Shown here: in pieces, positions 6,484 to 12,737 of the stretch
Layout of the letters: each line of letters opens with the position of its first letter
Numbering within the stretch: the first letter of the stretch is position 1
The notes under the pieces: model-generated
The model's input: the letters and a program-made list of their open reading frames with translations, nothing else
The model's database searches: none
What the model was told of the DNA's origin: nothing
Source of the DNA: Bacillota bacterium
Lineage (GTDB): Bacteria > Bacillota > Clostridia > Clostridiales > Clostridiaceae
Direction of reading: 5' to 3'
DNA length: 14,269 bases
Assembly (NCBI GenBank): GCA_023451395.1
Contig: JAEXZL010000206.1
Location: 1 to 14,269, forward strand
Position numbers and translations under genes: made by a program

Positions 6484-6873
6484 TTAATTTTCTGGGTCCT
6501 GGTACGGTGTATCCTGGAGACCTGATAGCTGCAGATGGGCTACCAATTTATTAAGAGGTTGGCGGATAAGATTTTTCAGCCATTTGATATTTCCAAAGCA
6601 CTTAACTAAAGTTGGACTAACGGCATAATAAACCTTGATGAATATCCTCCCTAGTTTGGTTTGCTTTAAATTTAAATCACGAAACCTGCGTAGCGTCCAT
6701 ACCTCTGGGCAATCATAGGAGCCGTAAACGGAGGTTGCAATATAGCAGCCTTGGCTGCTTGAGCGATAGCTACCAGCAGATTTCCTGCCTGATCTGTAAC
6801 CTTCATCATATCCTTCCTCAAAGCCTTCTTCGTAATCATAATCGTCATCGTAATCGTCTTCATAATCGCTCAT
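6484..6873 (-). CDS. CFI-box-CTERM domain protein with an acidic Asp/Tyr-rich N-terminus
   Basis: 129 residues, function unknown. Residues 1-26 are almost only D, E, Y and G (DYEDDYDDDYDYEEG). Residues 27-41 are a basic/Ser-rich linker. From residue 42 comes the CFI-box-like module: GCYIATSVYGSYDCPEV, then LRRFRDLNLKQTKLGR and VYYAVSPTLV, matching the family pattern CFIATAxYG...LRxFRDxxL...LG...YYxxSP, with Tyr in place of the usual Phe after Cys. Such modules close many otherwise unrelated proteins; their role is not established. No clear transmembrane helix or signal peptide is seen. The ATG at 6871-6873 has a strong GGAAAGGAG Shine-Dalgarno upstream. It lies downstream of leuS on the same strand, separated by the leuS terminator, with a possible own -10 TATAAT at 6912-6917. 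Confidence 0.8.
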   Translation of the reverse strand: MSDYEDDYDDDYDYEEGFEEGYDEGYRSGRKSAGSYRSSSQGCYIATSVYGSYDCPEVWTLRRFRDLNLKQTKLGRIFIKVYYAVSPTLVKCFGNIKWLKNLIRQPLNKLVAHLQLSGLQDTPYQDPEN

Positions 6874-6989
6874 GTGAAAAAACTCCTTTCCTGTAAATAT
6901 TACAAATTATGATTATATAATACCAAAATATTAAAAAGCATGTCCATTAAAACTGATATTTTACTGAGATTAAGATTATTTTAAAGTAA

Positions 6990-7021
6990 AAGGAGTATTG
7001 CATTGTCTTGCAATACTCCTT
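6990..7021 (-). terminator. Terminator of leuS
   Basis: A 13-bp perfect stem (6990-7002 with 7009-7021) with a 6-base loop. Reading on the minus strand it is followed by TTTTACTTTAA. Confidence 0.85.
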
Positions 7022-7028
7022 ATTTATA

Positions 7029-9488
7029 TTACTTAGCAACTATATTTACTAATCTTCCTTTAATTACGATCACCTTAACTACTGTCAAACCTTGTAAGGC
7101 TTCCTTAATAAAGGGCTCAGAAAGTGCAATTTCCTGAATTTCCTCTTGGGAAAGTCCTGTGGAGATATTAGTCTTTGCCTTTATTTTACCATTTATCTGT
7201 ATTGCTATCTCTACCTCATCCTTGATAAGGGCTTTTTCATCAAGCTCAGGCCATTTTTGATTGAAGATAGAATAATCATTACCATCTCCTGTAAATGATA
7301 CGAGCTCATTATAATACTCCTCGGCAAAATGTGGTGCAAAGGGAGCCATAAGCTTTATAAAATCTATAACTGTTTCCTTTAAGAAGGCTCCATTTATGTC
7401 TTTTTCCTGAAGGTATTTAGAAAGAGCATTGGAAAATTCCATTAGTCTTGCTATGGCAGTGTTAAATTGAAGCATCTCTGTATCAGCTGAAACAGCTTTA
7501 ATGCTGTTGTGCCTCCAATAGTTTAGTTCCTTTTCTGCCTTATCCATGGTCTTTTTACAACCTTTTGATATTTGCTCCTTAGAGCTTTCAAGGATTCTCT
7601 CAACTCTTTCAATAAAGCGTGCTACAGATTTTATTCCATCATCAGACCAGGCACCGCCTTCTACATAGGCAAAGCCAAAGGCAAGATACATTCTAAATAC
7701 GTCAGAGCCATATTCTTTAATGTATTCATCTGGAGAAATAGTATTTCCTCTAGATTTACTCATTTTAAAACCATCTGGTCCAAGTATTAAACCCTGGTGG
7801 GTCAAGGACTGGAAGGGCTCATTAAAATTAAGATATCCAAAATCCCTTAAGGCCTTTGTTATAAAACGAGCATACAATAAATGCATGCAGGCATGCTCCG
7901 GACCACCAACATATTTATCCACTGGAAGCATTGCGTTTATAGTATCACTATTAAAAGGCTCTTGTGAATTTTTATTATCTGGATATCTTAAATAATACCA
8001 GGAGGAGCATACAAAGGTATCTAGTGTATCTACGTCCCTTTTTGCAGGACCTCCGCAATGAGGACAGGTGGTGTTAACGAACTCCTCAGATTTAGCAAGA
8101 GGTGATTTTCCATCGGGAGCAAACTCAACATCATAAGGTAGAGTTACTGGAAGATTTTCATAAGGAACTGGAACAGTTCCGCATTTTTCGCAGTGAATCA
8201 TAGGTATAGGTGCTCCCCAATATCTCTGCCTGGAAACCAGCCAATCTCTAAGCCTATAGTTTACCTTTTGTGAACCTAAGCTATTCTTTTCTAGCTCTTC
8301 TACAACCTTTATTTTTCCTTCCTCAGTAGTTAAGCCATCAAACTTTCCAGAGTTAACCATGATGCCATATTCCACATAGGGAAGAGTGCTTTCACCTTTT
8401 TTAGCTTCGATTACTCTCTCAATAGGAAGCTGATATTTTGTTGCAAAGGAAAAGTCTCTTTCATCATGGGCAGGAACAGCCATAACAGCTCCTGTTCCAT
8501 AGGTGGCAAGAACATAGTCGCCAATCCAGATAGGAACCTCCCTGCCGTTAATAGGATTTATTGCATAGGAACCAGTGAATACACCAGTTTTCTCTCTGGT
8601 GATTGACTGTCTTTCAATCTCTGTTTGCTTTTTAGCTTCATCCTTATAAATTTCTACCTTAGCTTTATACTCTTCAGTAGTAAGCTCATCAACTAAAGGA
8701 TTTTCTGGGGCTAATACAACATAGGTAACACCAAAAAGGGTATCTACTCTAGTAGTAAATACATCAAAGGAGATATCTCTATCCTTTACCTTAAAGGTAA
8801 CCTCTGCACCAGTGGATTTTCCAATCCAGTGCTTCTGCATAGCCTTAGTCTTTTCTGGCCAATCAATAGTATCAAGTCCCTCTAAAAGCTCATCGGCATA
8901 GTCTGTAATCTTTAAGAACCATTGTGTCAAATCTTTTTTTGTAACCTCAGTATGACAACGCTCACAGGTTCCGTCCTGAACCTGCTCATTAGCAAGAACA
9001 GTATTACAGGAAGGACACCAATTTACAGGAGCCTTTTTTCTGTAGGCTAAGCCCTTTTCATAAAGCTTTAAAAATAGCCATTGAGTCCACTTATAATAGT
9101 CAGGATCACAGGTAACCACCTCGTTATCCCAGTTAAACATCGCTCCCATAGCCTTAAGCTGCTTTTCCATGGTATCAATATTCTTCTTAGTAGAATCCCA
9201 AGGGTGTATTCCTGTTTTTATTGCATAGTTTTCTGCTGGAAGTCCAAAGGCATCAAAGCCCATGGGTTGAAAAACATTATAACCTTGCATTCTTTTAAAT
9301 CTTGCCCAGGAATCCACCAAACCATAATTATACCAATGTCCTGCATGAAGATTTGCACCAGATGGGTAAGAGAACATTTCAAGAACATAAAGCTTCTTAT
9401 CCATCTTATTTGGGTCAAATTTATATAGATCTGTTTCTTCCCATTTTTTTTGCCACTTTCTATCTATGGCCGTAGAATAATTGCTCAT
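7029..9488 (-). CDS. leuS: Leucyl-tRNA synthetase
   Basis: Charges tRNA-Leu with leucine. At 819 residues it is a normal bacterial length. Class I signatures: HAGH at residues 48-51 (the HIGH motif, within YPSGANLHAGH) and KMSKS at 575-579. Also visible are a zinc-binding-type insertion (WCPSCNTVLANEQV, then CERCH), the CP1 editing domain with FTTRVDTLFGVTY and the alanine-rich GTGAVMAVPAHDERD segment, the LRDWLVSRQRYWG motif, a second Cys cluster (CEKCG, CPHCG), and the C-terminal tRNA-binding region ending in VNIVAK. AGGAGG at 9495-9500 lies 6 bases before the ATG. It is transcribed alone from a sigma-A promoter through a T-box leader, so expression rises when tRNA-Leu is uncharged. In the editing site TRVDT replaces the TRPDT of E. 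coli. Confidence 0.98.
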   Translation of the reverse strand: MSNYSTAIDRKWQKKWEETDLYKFDPNKMDKKLYVLEMFSYPSGANLHAGHWYNYGLVDSWARFKRMQGYNVFQPMGFDAFGLPAENYAIKTGIHPWDSTKKNIDTMEKQLKAMGAMFNWDNEVVTCDPDYYKWTQWLFLKLYEKGLAYRKKAPVNWCPSCNTVLANEQVQDGTCERCHTEVTKKDLTQWFLKITDYADELLEGLDTIDWPEKTKAMQKHWIGKSTGAEVTFKVKDRDISFDVFTTRVDTLFGVTYVVLAPENPLVDELTTEEYKAKVEIYKDEAKKQTEIERQSITREKTGVFTGSYAINPINGREVPIWIGDYVLATYGTGAVMAVPAHDERDFSFATKYQLPIERVIEAKKGESTLPYVEYGIMVNSGKFDGLTTEEGKIKVVEELEKNSLGSQKVNYRLRDWLVSRQRYWGAPIPMIHCEKCGTVPVPYENLPVTLPYDVEFAPDGKSPLAKSEEFVNTTCPHCGGPAKRDVDTLDTFVCSSWYYLRYPDNKNSQEPFNSDTINAMLPVDKYVGGPEHACMHLLYARFITKALRDFGYLNFNEPFQSLTHQGLILGPDGFKMSKSRGNTISPDEYIKEYGSDVFRMYLAFGFAYVEGGAWSDDGIKSVARFIERVERILESSKEQISKGCKKTMDKAEKELNYWRHNSIKAVSADTEMLQFNTAIARLMEFSNALSKYLQEKDINGAFLKETVIDFIKLMAPFAPHFAEEYYNELVSFTGDGNDYSIFNQKWPELDEKALIKDEVEIAIQINGKIKAKTNISTGLSQEEIQEIALSEPFIKEALQGLTVVKVIVIKGRLVNIVAK

Positions 9489-9528
9489 TATAATCCTCCT
9501 TATACAACTTATAATTATTTCTATAAAT

Positions 9529-9557
9529 AAAAAAATCCCTCATCTACAAATAAGAGA
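9529..9557 (-). terminator. T-box leader terminator (attenuator) before leuS
   Basis: On the minus strand UCUCUUAU (9550-9557) pairs with AUGAGGGA (9536-9543) and is followed by seven T (9529-9535). Confidence 0.85.
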
Positions 9558-9758
9558 CGAAAGATTGTATTCCGCGGTACCACTCTAATTAGGTGCAATA
9601 TATTACACCTCAGCTTAAAATAGATAACGGTATACCCGTACCAGGCTTTCACCATTGGTAAGCTCCATGGCAAGTTCATATTCCTATAGTATTGCCTTTC
9701 ACCAAAGGGGCAACTCTCTGAAACTATAAAAAATATTACTACTCCATATCATAGCCAT
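9529..9758 (-). promoter_or_regulatory. T-box riboswitch leader of leuS (specifier CUU)
   Basis: Read on the minus strand. The Stem I base pairs AUGGC (9754-9758) with GCCAU. The distal AGAGAG region follows, then a specifier loop GAACUUG with CUU, a Leu codon, at 9672-9674. A Stem III hairpin lies at 9592-9610. The T-box sequence AGAGUGGUACCGCG (9573-9586) has UGGU (9579-9582), which pairs with ACCA of tRNA with discriminator A, as in tRNA-Leu. The leader ends in a terminator. Uncharged tRNA-Leu should stabilise the antiterminator and allow leuS transcription. Confidence 0.95.
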
Positions 9759-9776
9759 TTATTCAATAATGGTTAA

Positions 9777-9805
9777 ATTATAACTCAGGATAGGGTAAAG
9801 GTCAA
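9777..9805 (-). promoter_or_regulatory. Sigma-A promoter of leuS
   Basis: On the minus strand, -35 TTGACC (9800-9805), exactly 17 bases, -10 TATAAT (9777-9782). Transcription would start about 10 bases before the T-box fold. Confidence 0.88.
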
Positions 9806-9914
9806 TGATATAGAAATTTTTGATCCTATAAATATAGGTGTATTTTATACCTTTAAAATTAAGAGATAAGTAAGATTGCTTTCATCATCTTAAAGAAGCA
9901 GAGAAATATTATAA

Positions 9915-9929
9915 TGATAATAAGTATCA
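9915..9929. promoter_or_regulatory. Fur-like box at the distal rubrerythrin promoter
   Basis: TGATAATAAGTATCA matches the Fur consensus TGATAATnATTATCA at 13 of 14 positions. It ends one base before the distal -35 element, so it would occlude that promoter. Confidence 0.55.
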
Positions 9930-9930
9930 A

Positions 9931-9959
9931 TTGAAAAATAAAGTCGAATGAGATATATT
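9931..9959 (+). promoter_or_regulatory. Distal promoter of the rubrerythrin gene
   Basis: -35 TTGAAA (9931-9936), 17-base spacer, -10 TATATT (9954-9959). It would give a leader of about 105 bases. Confidence 0.5.
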
Positions 9960-9996
9960 TTTATTTAGAAAAATAAAATTAAATTAAAAAAATAAC

Positions 9997-10025
9997 TTGA
10001 AATAAAATAATCATTATTATATAAT
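9997..10025 (+). promoter_or_regulatory. Proximal promoter of the rubrerythrin gene
   Basis: -35 TTGAAA (9997-10002), exactly 17 bases, -10 TATAAT (10020-10025), about 47 bases before the ATG at 10072. Confidence 0.75.
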
Positions 10026-10032
10026 AATCATT
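10007..10032. promoter_or_regulatory. Palindromic operator over the rubrerythrin -10 (PerR/Fur-like)
   Basis: A perfect 16-bp palindrome ATTATTATATAATAAT (10013-10028) is centred on the -10, flanked by a direct repeat ATAATCATT at 10007-10015 and 10024-10032. Its AT-rich TTAT...ATAA character resembles PerR boxes (TTATAATnATTATAA), and clostridial rubrerythrins are known PerR targets, but it is not an exact PerR or Fur match. Confidence 0.45.
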
Positions 10033-10071
10033 GTAAGTGTGAAATATTTATATGTATTAGGAGGAATGAAA

Positions 10072-10614
10072 ATGAAAAAGTTTGTTTGTAATGTTTGCGG
10101 ATATGTACATACAGGAGATACAGCACCAGAGTTTTGCCCAATATGTAAGGCACCAGCAGAAAAGTTCACTGAGCAATCAGGTCAGAGAACATGGGCTGCA
10201 GAGCATGTTGTTGGAGTAGCTCAAGGAGCATCAGAAGATATAATGGCTGATTTAAGAGCTAACTTTGAAGGCGAATGCTGTGAGGTTGGTATGTACTTAG
10301 CAATGGCTAGAGTTGCTCATAGAGAAGGTTATCCTGAAATAGGTCTTTATTATGAAAAGGCTGCTTGGGAAGAAGCTGAGCACGCTTCAAAGTTTGCTGA
10401 ACTTTTAGGTGAGGTTATAACAAATTCTACAAAGAAAAATCTTGAGCTTAGAGTAGATGCTGAAAATGGAGCTACTTCCGGTAAGTTCGATTTAGCAAAG
10501 AGAGCTAAAGCAGCTAATCATGATGCTATCCATGATACAGTACATGAAATGGCAAGAGATGAAGCAAGACATGGAAGAGCTTTCGAAGGTCTTTTAAAGA
10601 GATACTTTGGTTAA
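10072..10614 (+). CDS. rbr: Reverse rubrerythrin (rubredoxin domain first)
   Basis: Peroxide-reducing non-haem iron protein of the cytoplasm that detoxifies H2O2, and in clostridia O2, using electrons from NADH via partner reductases. The 180 residues begin with a rubredoxin Fe(SCys)4 site (C6, C9 in CNVCGY; C22, C25 in CPIC). The four-helix di-iron domain follows, with glutamates in ANFEGECCEVGMYLAM, the E-A-E-H104 motif and a final HEMARDEARH. This domain order is reversed from classical rubrerythrin and matches clostridial revRbr. The start is ATG 10072, as AGGAGG (10059-10064) lies 7 bases upstream; ATG 10066 and GTG 10039 are badly spaced. Codon use is regular and the Shine-Dalgarno strong, suggesting high expression. 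Two promoters with Fur/PerR-like sites lie upstream. Confidence 0.96.
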   Translation: MKKFVCNVCGYVHTGDTAPEFCPICKAPAEKFTEQSGQRTWAAEHVVGVAQGASEDIMADLRANFEGECCEVGMYLAMARVAHREGYPEIGLYYEKAAWEEAEHASKFAELLGEVITNSTKKNLELRVDAENGATSGKFDLAKRAKAANHDAIHDTVHEMARDEARHGRAFEGLLKRYFG

Positions 10615-10651
10615 TTAGAAATGAATTAAAATCAATGCTTTTAAGCATTTT

Positions 10652-10689
10652 AGGGTGTATTGGCATAAGTCAATGCACTCTTATTTTTT
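10652..10689 (+). terminator. Terminator of the rubrerythrin gene
   Basis: A 12-bp stem (10652-10663 with 10670-10681, three G-U pairs) with a 6-base loop, followed by TATTTTTT. A second small hairpin, AATGCTT...AAGCATT (10634-10649), lies just before it. Confidence 0.75.
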
Positions 10690-10961
10690 ATCAAAAGGGT
10701 TGTGTAAAATTGGGGATAAAGTGTTCATTTATTCTTTATCTTCTATTATTCCATACACATAAAAATGCGGGGAAATATGTAACCTACACAATTGTTAATG
10801 ACTTGCTTTTTTTTGCAACAAAAAAGTGTGCAACGCACACTTTTTATAAGTATCACAACATATACTCTTGATTACCAAACAGCCTTTGCTTAACAACCTC
10901 TTAATTTCTCTTTGATTCAGTTTATCCATTCAACAAAATGGAAGTTGTAGTGCAGTTATTT
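10690..10961. other. Gene-free stretch between rubrerythrin and the membrane-protein gene
   Basis: No convincing gene on either strand. The only clear element is the hairpin at 10821-10845. An open frame across 10635-10871 runs through the rubrerythrin terminator and has no ribosome site. A 40-codon minus-strand frame (10807-10929, MDKLNQREIKRLL...) also lacks one and overlaps the hairpin. Confidence 0.6.
10821..10845. terminator. Hairpin terminator, probably for the minus-strand CYTH/membrane operon
   Basis: AAAAAGTGTGC (10821-10831) pairs with GCACACTTTTT (10835-10845) around a 3-base loop. The U-tract on either strand makes it bidirectional. It lies about 115 bases beyond the membrane-protein stop and about 200 beyond rubrerythrin, which has its own terminator. 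Confidence 0.65.
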
Positions 10962-11342
10962 TTAATTTGTAAATGCTGTGACAAAAAAACATATAGATGT
11001 AATTAGTGATAGCGGGGTCATTACATACTTTTCCTTTTTACTGGTAGAACAGAAATTCATAATTGTATTTATTAAAAGATATATCGCAAAAAATATACAA
11101 ATACCTTTTGCCACCTTTTGTGGAATTCCAAGTGAAATGATTTCTCCAACTTGAAGTATTATTAAGCTTGCAAATACCTGTATGAAAAATGAAATACCAG
11201 TGGCAATTCTCATTTTGGGAGGTACCACTCTAAACCTTCCACCCATTGTGAATTCACCTAATGGTAATCCTATAGTTACTAAAAAAGTTAATATAGCAAC
11301 AAGGGTAAAAAGCACCGCACCTATTATCGGGAAAAATGACAT
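10962..11342 (-). CDS. Predicted four-helix membrane protein, unknown function
   Basis: 126 residues from ATG 11342, chosen because AGGAGG (11352-11357) lies 9 bases upstream. The same frame could start at TTG 11393 or ATG 11384, but those lack a good ribosome site and overlap the CYTH gene. Four hydrophobic segments are visible: FFPIIGAVLFTLVAILTFLV, FIQVFASLIILQVGEII, GICIFFAIYLLINTIM and LSLITSICFFVTAF. Between the first two is a GEFTMGGRFRVVPPKMRI loop that looks conserved-type; I recall similar small Bacillus/Clostridium membrane proteins, all unnamed. It is translationally coupled to the CYTH gene, whose stop lies 22 bases upstream, so the two probably form one operon. Confidence 0.72.
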   Translation of the reverse strand: MSFFPIIGAVLFTLVAILTFLVTIGLPLGEFTMGGRFRVVPPKMRIATGISFFIQVFASLIILQVGEIISLGIPQKVAKGICIFFAIYLLINTIMNFCSTSKKEKYVMTPLSLITSICFFVTAFTN

Positions 11343-11351
11343 AATCCTCTG

Positions 11352-11367
11352 CCTCCTGTATTCTTTA
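11352..11367 (-). repeat. 16-base exact repeat, copy 1 (membrane-gene ribosome site)
   Basis: On the minus strand TAAAGAATACAGGAGG covers the CYTH stop codon and the Shine-Dalgarno of the membrane-protein gene. It is identical to 11933-11948. Confidence 0.9.
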
Positions 11368-11925
11368 TAGTCCTTTAGGTCCATTACTTTCAATGTTTCT
11401 TTCCCTCATAATATCCGCAATAGTTTTTGAGGTAGTATCCTGAGGGGTATAGCCTAAGAGCTTTAGTACCTCATAAAATTCTTCTTCCTTTGATGTTTCA
11501 ATTTCTAGGTAGGGGAAGGGGCAAAATTCCTTTTCATTAATGTCTATTTCAATTAGAGTGTTTTTATATTTATAGCTCTCACGGTATTTTTTTATGCTTT
11601 GAATTAGAGTTAGGCCTAGGGCTTTGAATATTTTAGAACCTTCCTCACCATTATCAATAATTACTTCACTTTCCTCCATATTTTTAAAGAGATCCTGGCT
11701 CAGCATTTTTTTTACGGTCATAAAGCATACTTGCTTATCATTAAGTGTATCCTTTACCTCTCGTATACGAGCATAGCCTTTATCCTTTAAGAGGCGCATA
11801 TCCTGAAAGTCATAAATATTATTAACCTGATCCTCCTTTTTTACCAGAGGGATATTATTATCTTTCATTATATTCCTAATTTTTTCTAGGTCTATATCTA
11901 GTATTTTAACTTCCATTTCTTTCAC
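11365..11925 (-). CDS. CYTH domain protein (triphosphate tunnel / CyaB-like class IV)
   Basis: CYTH proteins fold into an eight-stranded tunnel that binds triphosphates with divalent metal. Members include class IV adenylate cyclases, thiamine triphosphatases and inorganic triphosphatases. The 186 residues show the signature ExExK as E3-M-E5-V-K7, then the tunnel strands: NIYDFQD, GYARIREV, CFMTVKK, ESEVII, KYRESYKY, TLIEIDINE and FPYLEIET. All key charged strand residues look present. The start is GTG 11925, with AGGAGG (11933-11938) 7 bases upstream; ATG 11916 would cut off the Glu of the signature. The substrate cannot be told from sequence. The EIDINEKEFCPFPYLEIE part is closest in style to CyaB/class IV cyclase-like members, but cyclase activity should not be assumed. 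A membrane protein gene follows in the same operon. Confidence 0.88.
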   Translation of the reverse strand: MKEMEVKILDIDLEKIRNIMKDNNIPLVKKEDQVNNIYDFQDMRLLKDKGYARIREVKDTLNDKQVCFMTVKKMLSQDLFKNMEESEVIIDNGEEGSKIFKALGLTLIQSIKKYRESYKYKNTLIEIDINEKEFCPFPYLEIETSKEEEFYEVLKLLGYTPQDTTSKTIADIMRERNIESNGPKGL

Positions 11926-11932
11926 TTTAGTA

Positions 11933-11948
11933 CCTCCTGTATTCTTTA
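11933..11948 (-). repeat. 16-base exact repeat, copy 2 (CYTH-gene ribosome site)
   Basis: Identical to 11352-11367. This copy contains the Shine-Dalgarno of the CYTH gene, so both genes of the pair start behind the same 16 bases. Confidence 0.9.
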
Positions 11949-11982
11949 CTTTTTAAGATTGTATATTATTTTGTAAAAAACT

Positions 11983-12060
11983 AAGTCAGTGCATAGTTTA
12001 ATTTCTTTAAGTCGGTGCATAAATTAATATCCTTAAGTTGGTGAATACTTAATTATTTAT
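11983..12060. repeat. Three tandem imperfect 26-bp repeats
   Basis: Units begin at 11983, 12009 and 12035. The first two agree at 21 of 26 positions. All three share the core AAGTYRGTGMATA at exactly 26-bp spacing, with an AT-rich second half. They lie just upstream of the CYTH gene, in its likely promoter region. Confidence 0.8.
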
Positions 12061-12258
12061 TATATCACAATGGATTTATAAAAGATTTATATTGATTTTC
12101 TTTTAAATCGACCAGTTAAAAAGTAAATCATTAATCCAAAGGAATAATAAATTATTACTTTCACCTATATCTTTACTTTCATAAAAATACTTTTCCTTTT
12201 TCACACTTATATTTTTAATTATACAAGTGTAAATTCAATTATTAAATTAATTTACATA

Positions 12259-12330
12259 TTAGGCATGGATTCTCTTATTCACTTTAAGATATTTTCCTAT
12301 TTCATCCGCATCACAGATTAGGTGGTTTGC
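12259..12330 (-). pseudogene. Possible remnant of a helix-turn-helix (excisionase-like) protein
   Basis: Between stop codons the minus strand encodes ANHLICDADEIGKYLKVNKR followed by IHA and a stop. The segment DEIGKYLKVNKR resembles the helix-turn-helix of MerR/excisionase-type proteins (pattern VxEAAxYLKVSxxT). There is no start codon or ribosome site and only 23 residues, so it could be chance. Confidence 0.22.
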
Positions 12331-12447
12331 TTATTCTTTCACAGAAAATATGCAAAAAAGCAAAGCAGTAAAGAAGCTATTAGCTACTAATATGCATAAT
12401 ATACATTGGGAGAAAATATTAGAAGGGCTAAGGGGGCTTCGTTAATT

Positions 12448-12606
12448 ATGGGGATAATTAGGATTATTGTAATAAGCTTTGTTGTTTCAGGTTTAGTAAT
12501 AATATGGTCTTGTATTACTATTAGTGGTAAGGCTAGTAAGATTGAAGATGAAGAGTGGAGAAGGGAAAGTGAGACTATACAAGAAAAGGAAAAGGGAGCT
12601 TTATAA
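12448..12606 (+). CDS. Small single-pass membrane protein, 52 residues
   Basis: Not recognised. ATG 12448 gives MGIIRIIVISFVVSGLVIIW, a hydrophobic N-terminal helix, then a charged tail rich in Glu, Lys and Arg (KIEDEEWRRESETIQEKEKG). The layout suggests a membrane anchor with a cytoplasmic tail. AAGGGGG near 12430-12436 is a possible but distant ribosome site (about 11 bases). An in-frame TTG at 12406 would add 14 residues but has no ribosome site. It stands alone between gene-poor stretches with no clear promoter or terminator, so its reality rests mainly on the coherent hydrophobic-then-charged composition. Confidence 0.5.
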   Translation: MGIIRIIVISFVVSGLVIIWSCITISGKASKIEDEEWRRESETIQEKEKGAL

Positions 12607-12737
12607 TAAGTGAATATTTTATTAGATAAACAATAAACTGATGACCATAATGTATTTATAAATTTTATGTGGTATTATTTTATTTATAATATTAATTATT
12701 TAATATGCTATAAGATGTTATAGGGGAGGGTTTTTTT

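Larger units (their letters stand above)
11949..12447. other. Gene-poor AT-rich region between the CYTH operon and the small membrane protein
   Basis: About 500 bases with no full gene. It holds the 26-bp tandem repeats, an imperfect inverted repeat with ACACTT/AAGTGT arms near 12203-12231, and a short minus-strand stretch (12259-12330) that reads like the end of a helix-turn-helix protein. The rest is AT-rich with stops in all frames. Confidence 0.6.

Noticed and set aside
7572..9428. Plus-strand open frames inside leuS
   Set aside because: They lie opposite a certain aminoacyl-tRNA synthetase gene and have no family features.
9825..9852. Small inverted repeats CCTATA/TATAGG and AGGTGTA/TATACCT between leuS and rubrerythrin
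   Set aside because: Short arms, no T-run of note and no clear placement relative to a promoter; not enough for a terminator or operator call.
10668..10680. AAGTCAATGCACT resembling the 26-bp repeat core
   Set aside because: It differs from the core, is a single copy, and is already explained as the 3' arm of the rubrerythrin terminator.
10635..10871. 78-codon plus-strand open frame after rubrerythrin
   Set aside because: It runs through the rubrerythrin terminator and a second hairpin, has no ribosome site, and its Cys/Phe/Tyr-rich composition is that of AT-rich noise.
10807..10929. 40-codon minus-strand frame beginning MDKLNQREIKRLL
   Set aside because: The opening looks protein-like, but there is no ribosome site, it overlaps a terminator hairpin, and the C-terminal part is not coherent.
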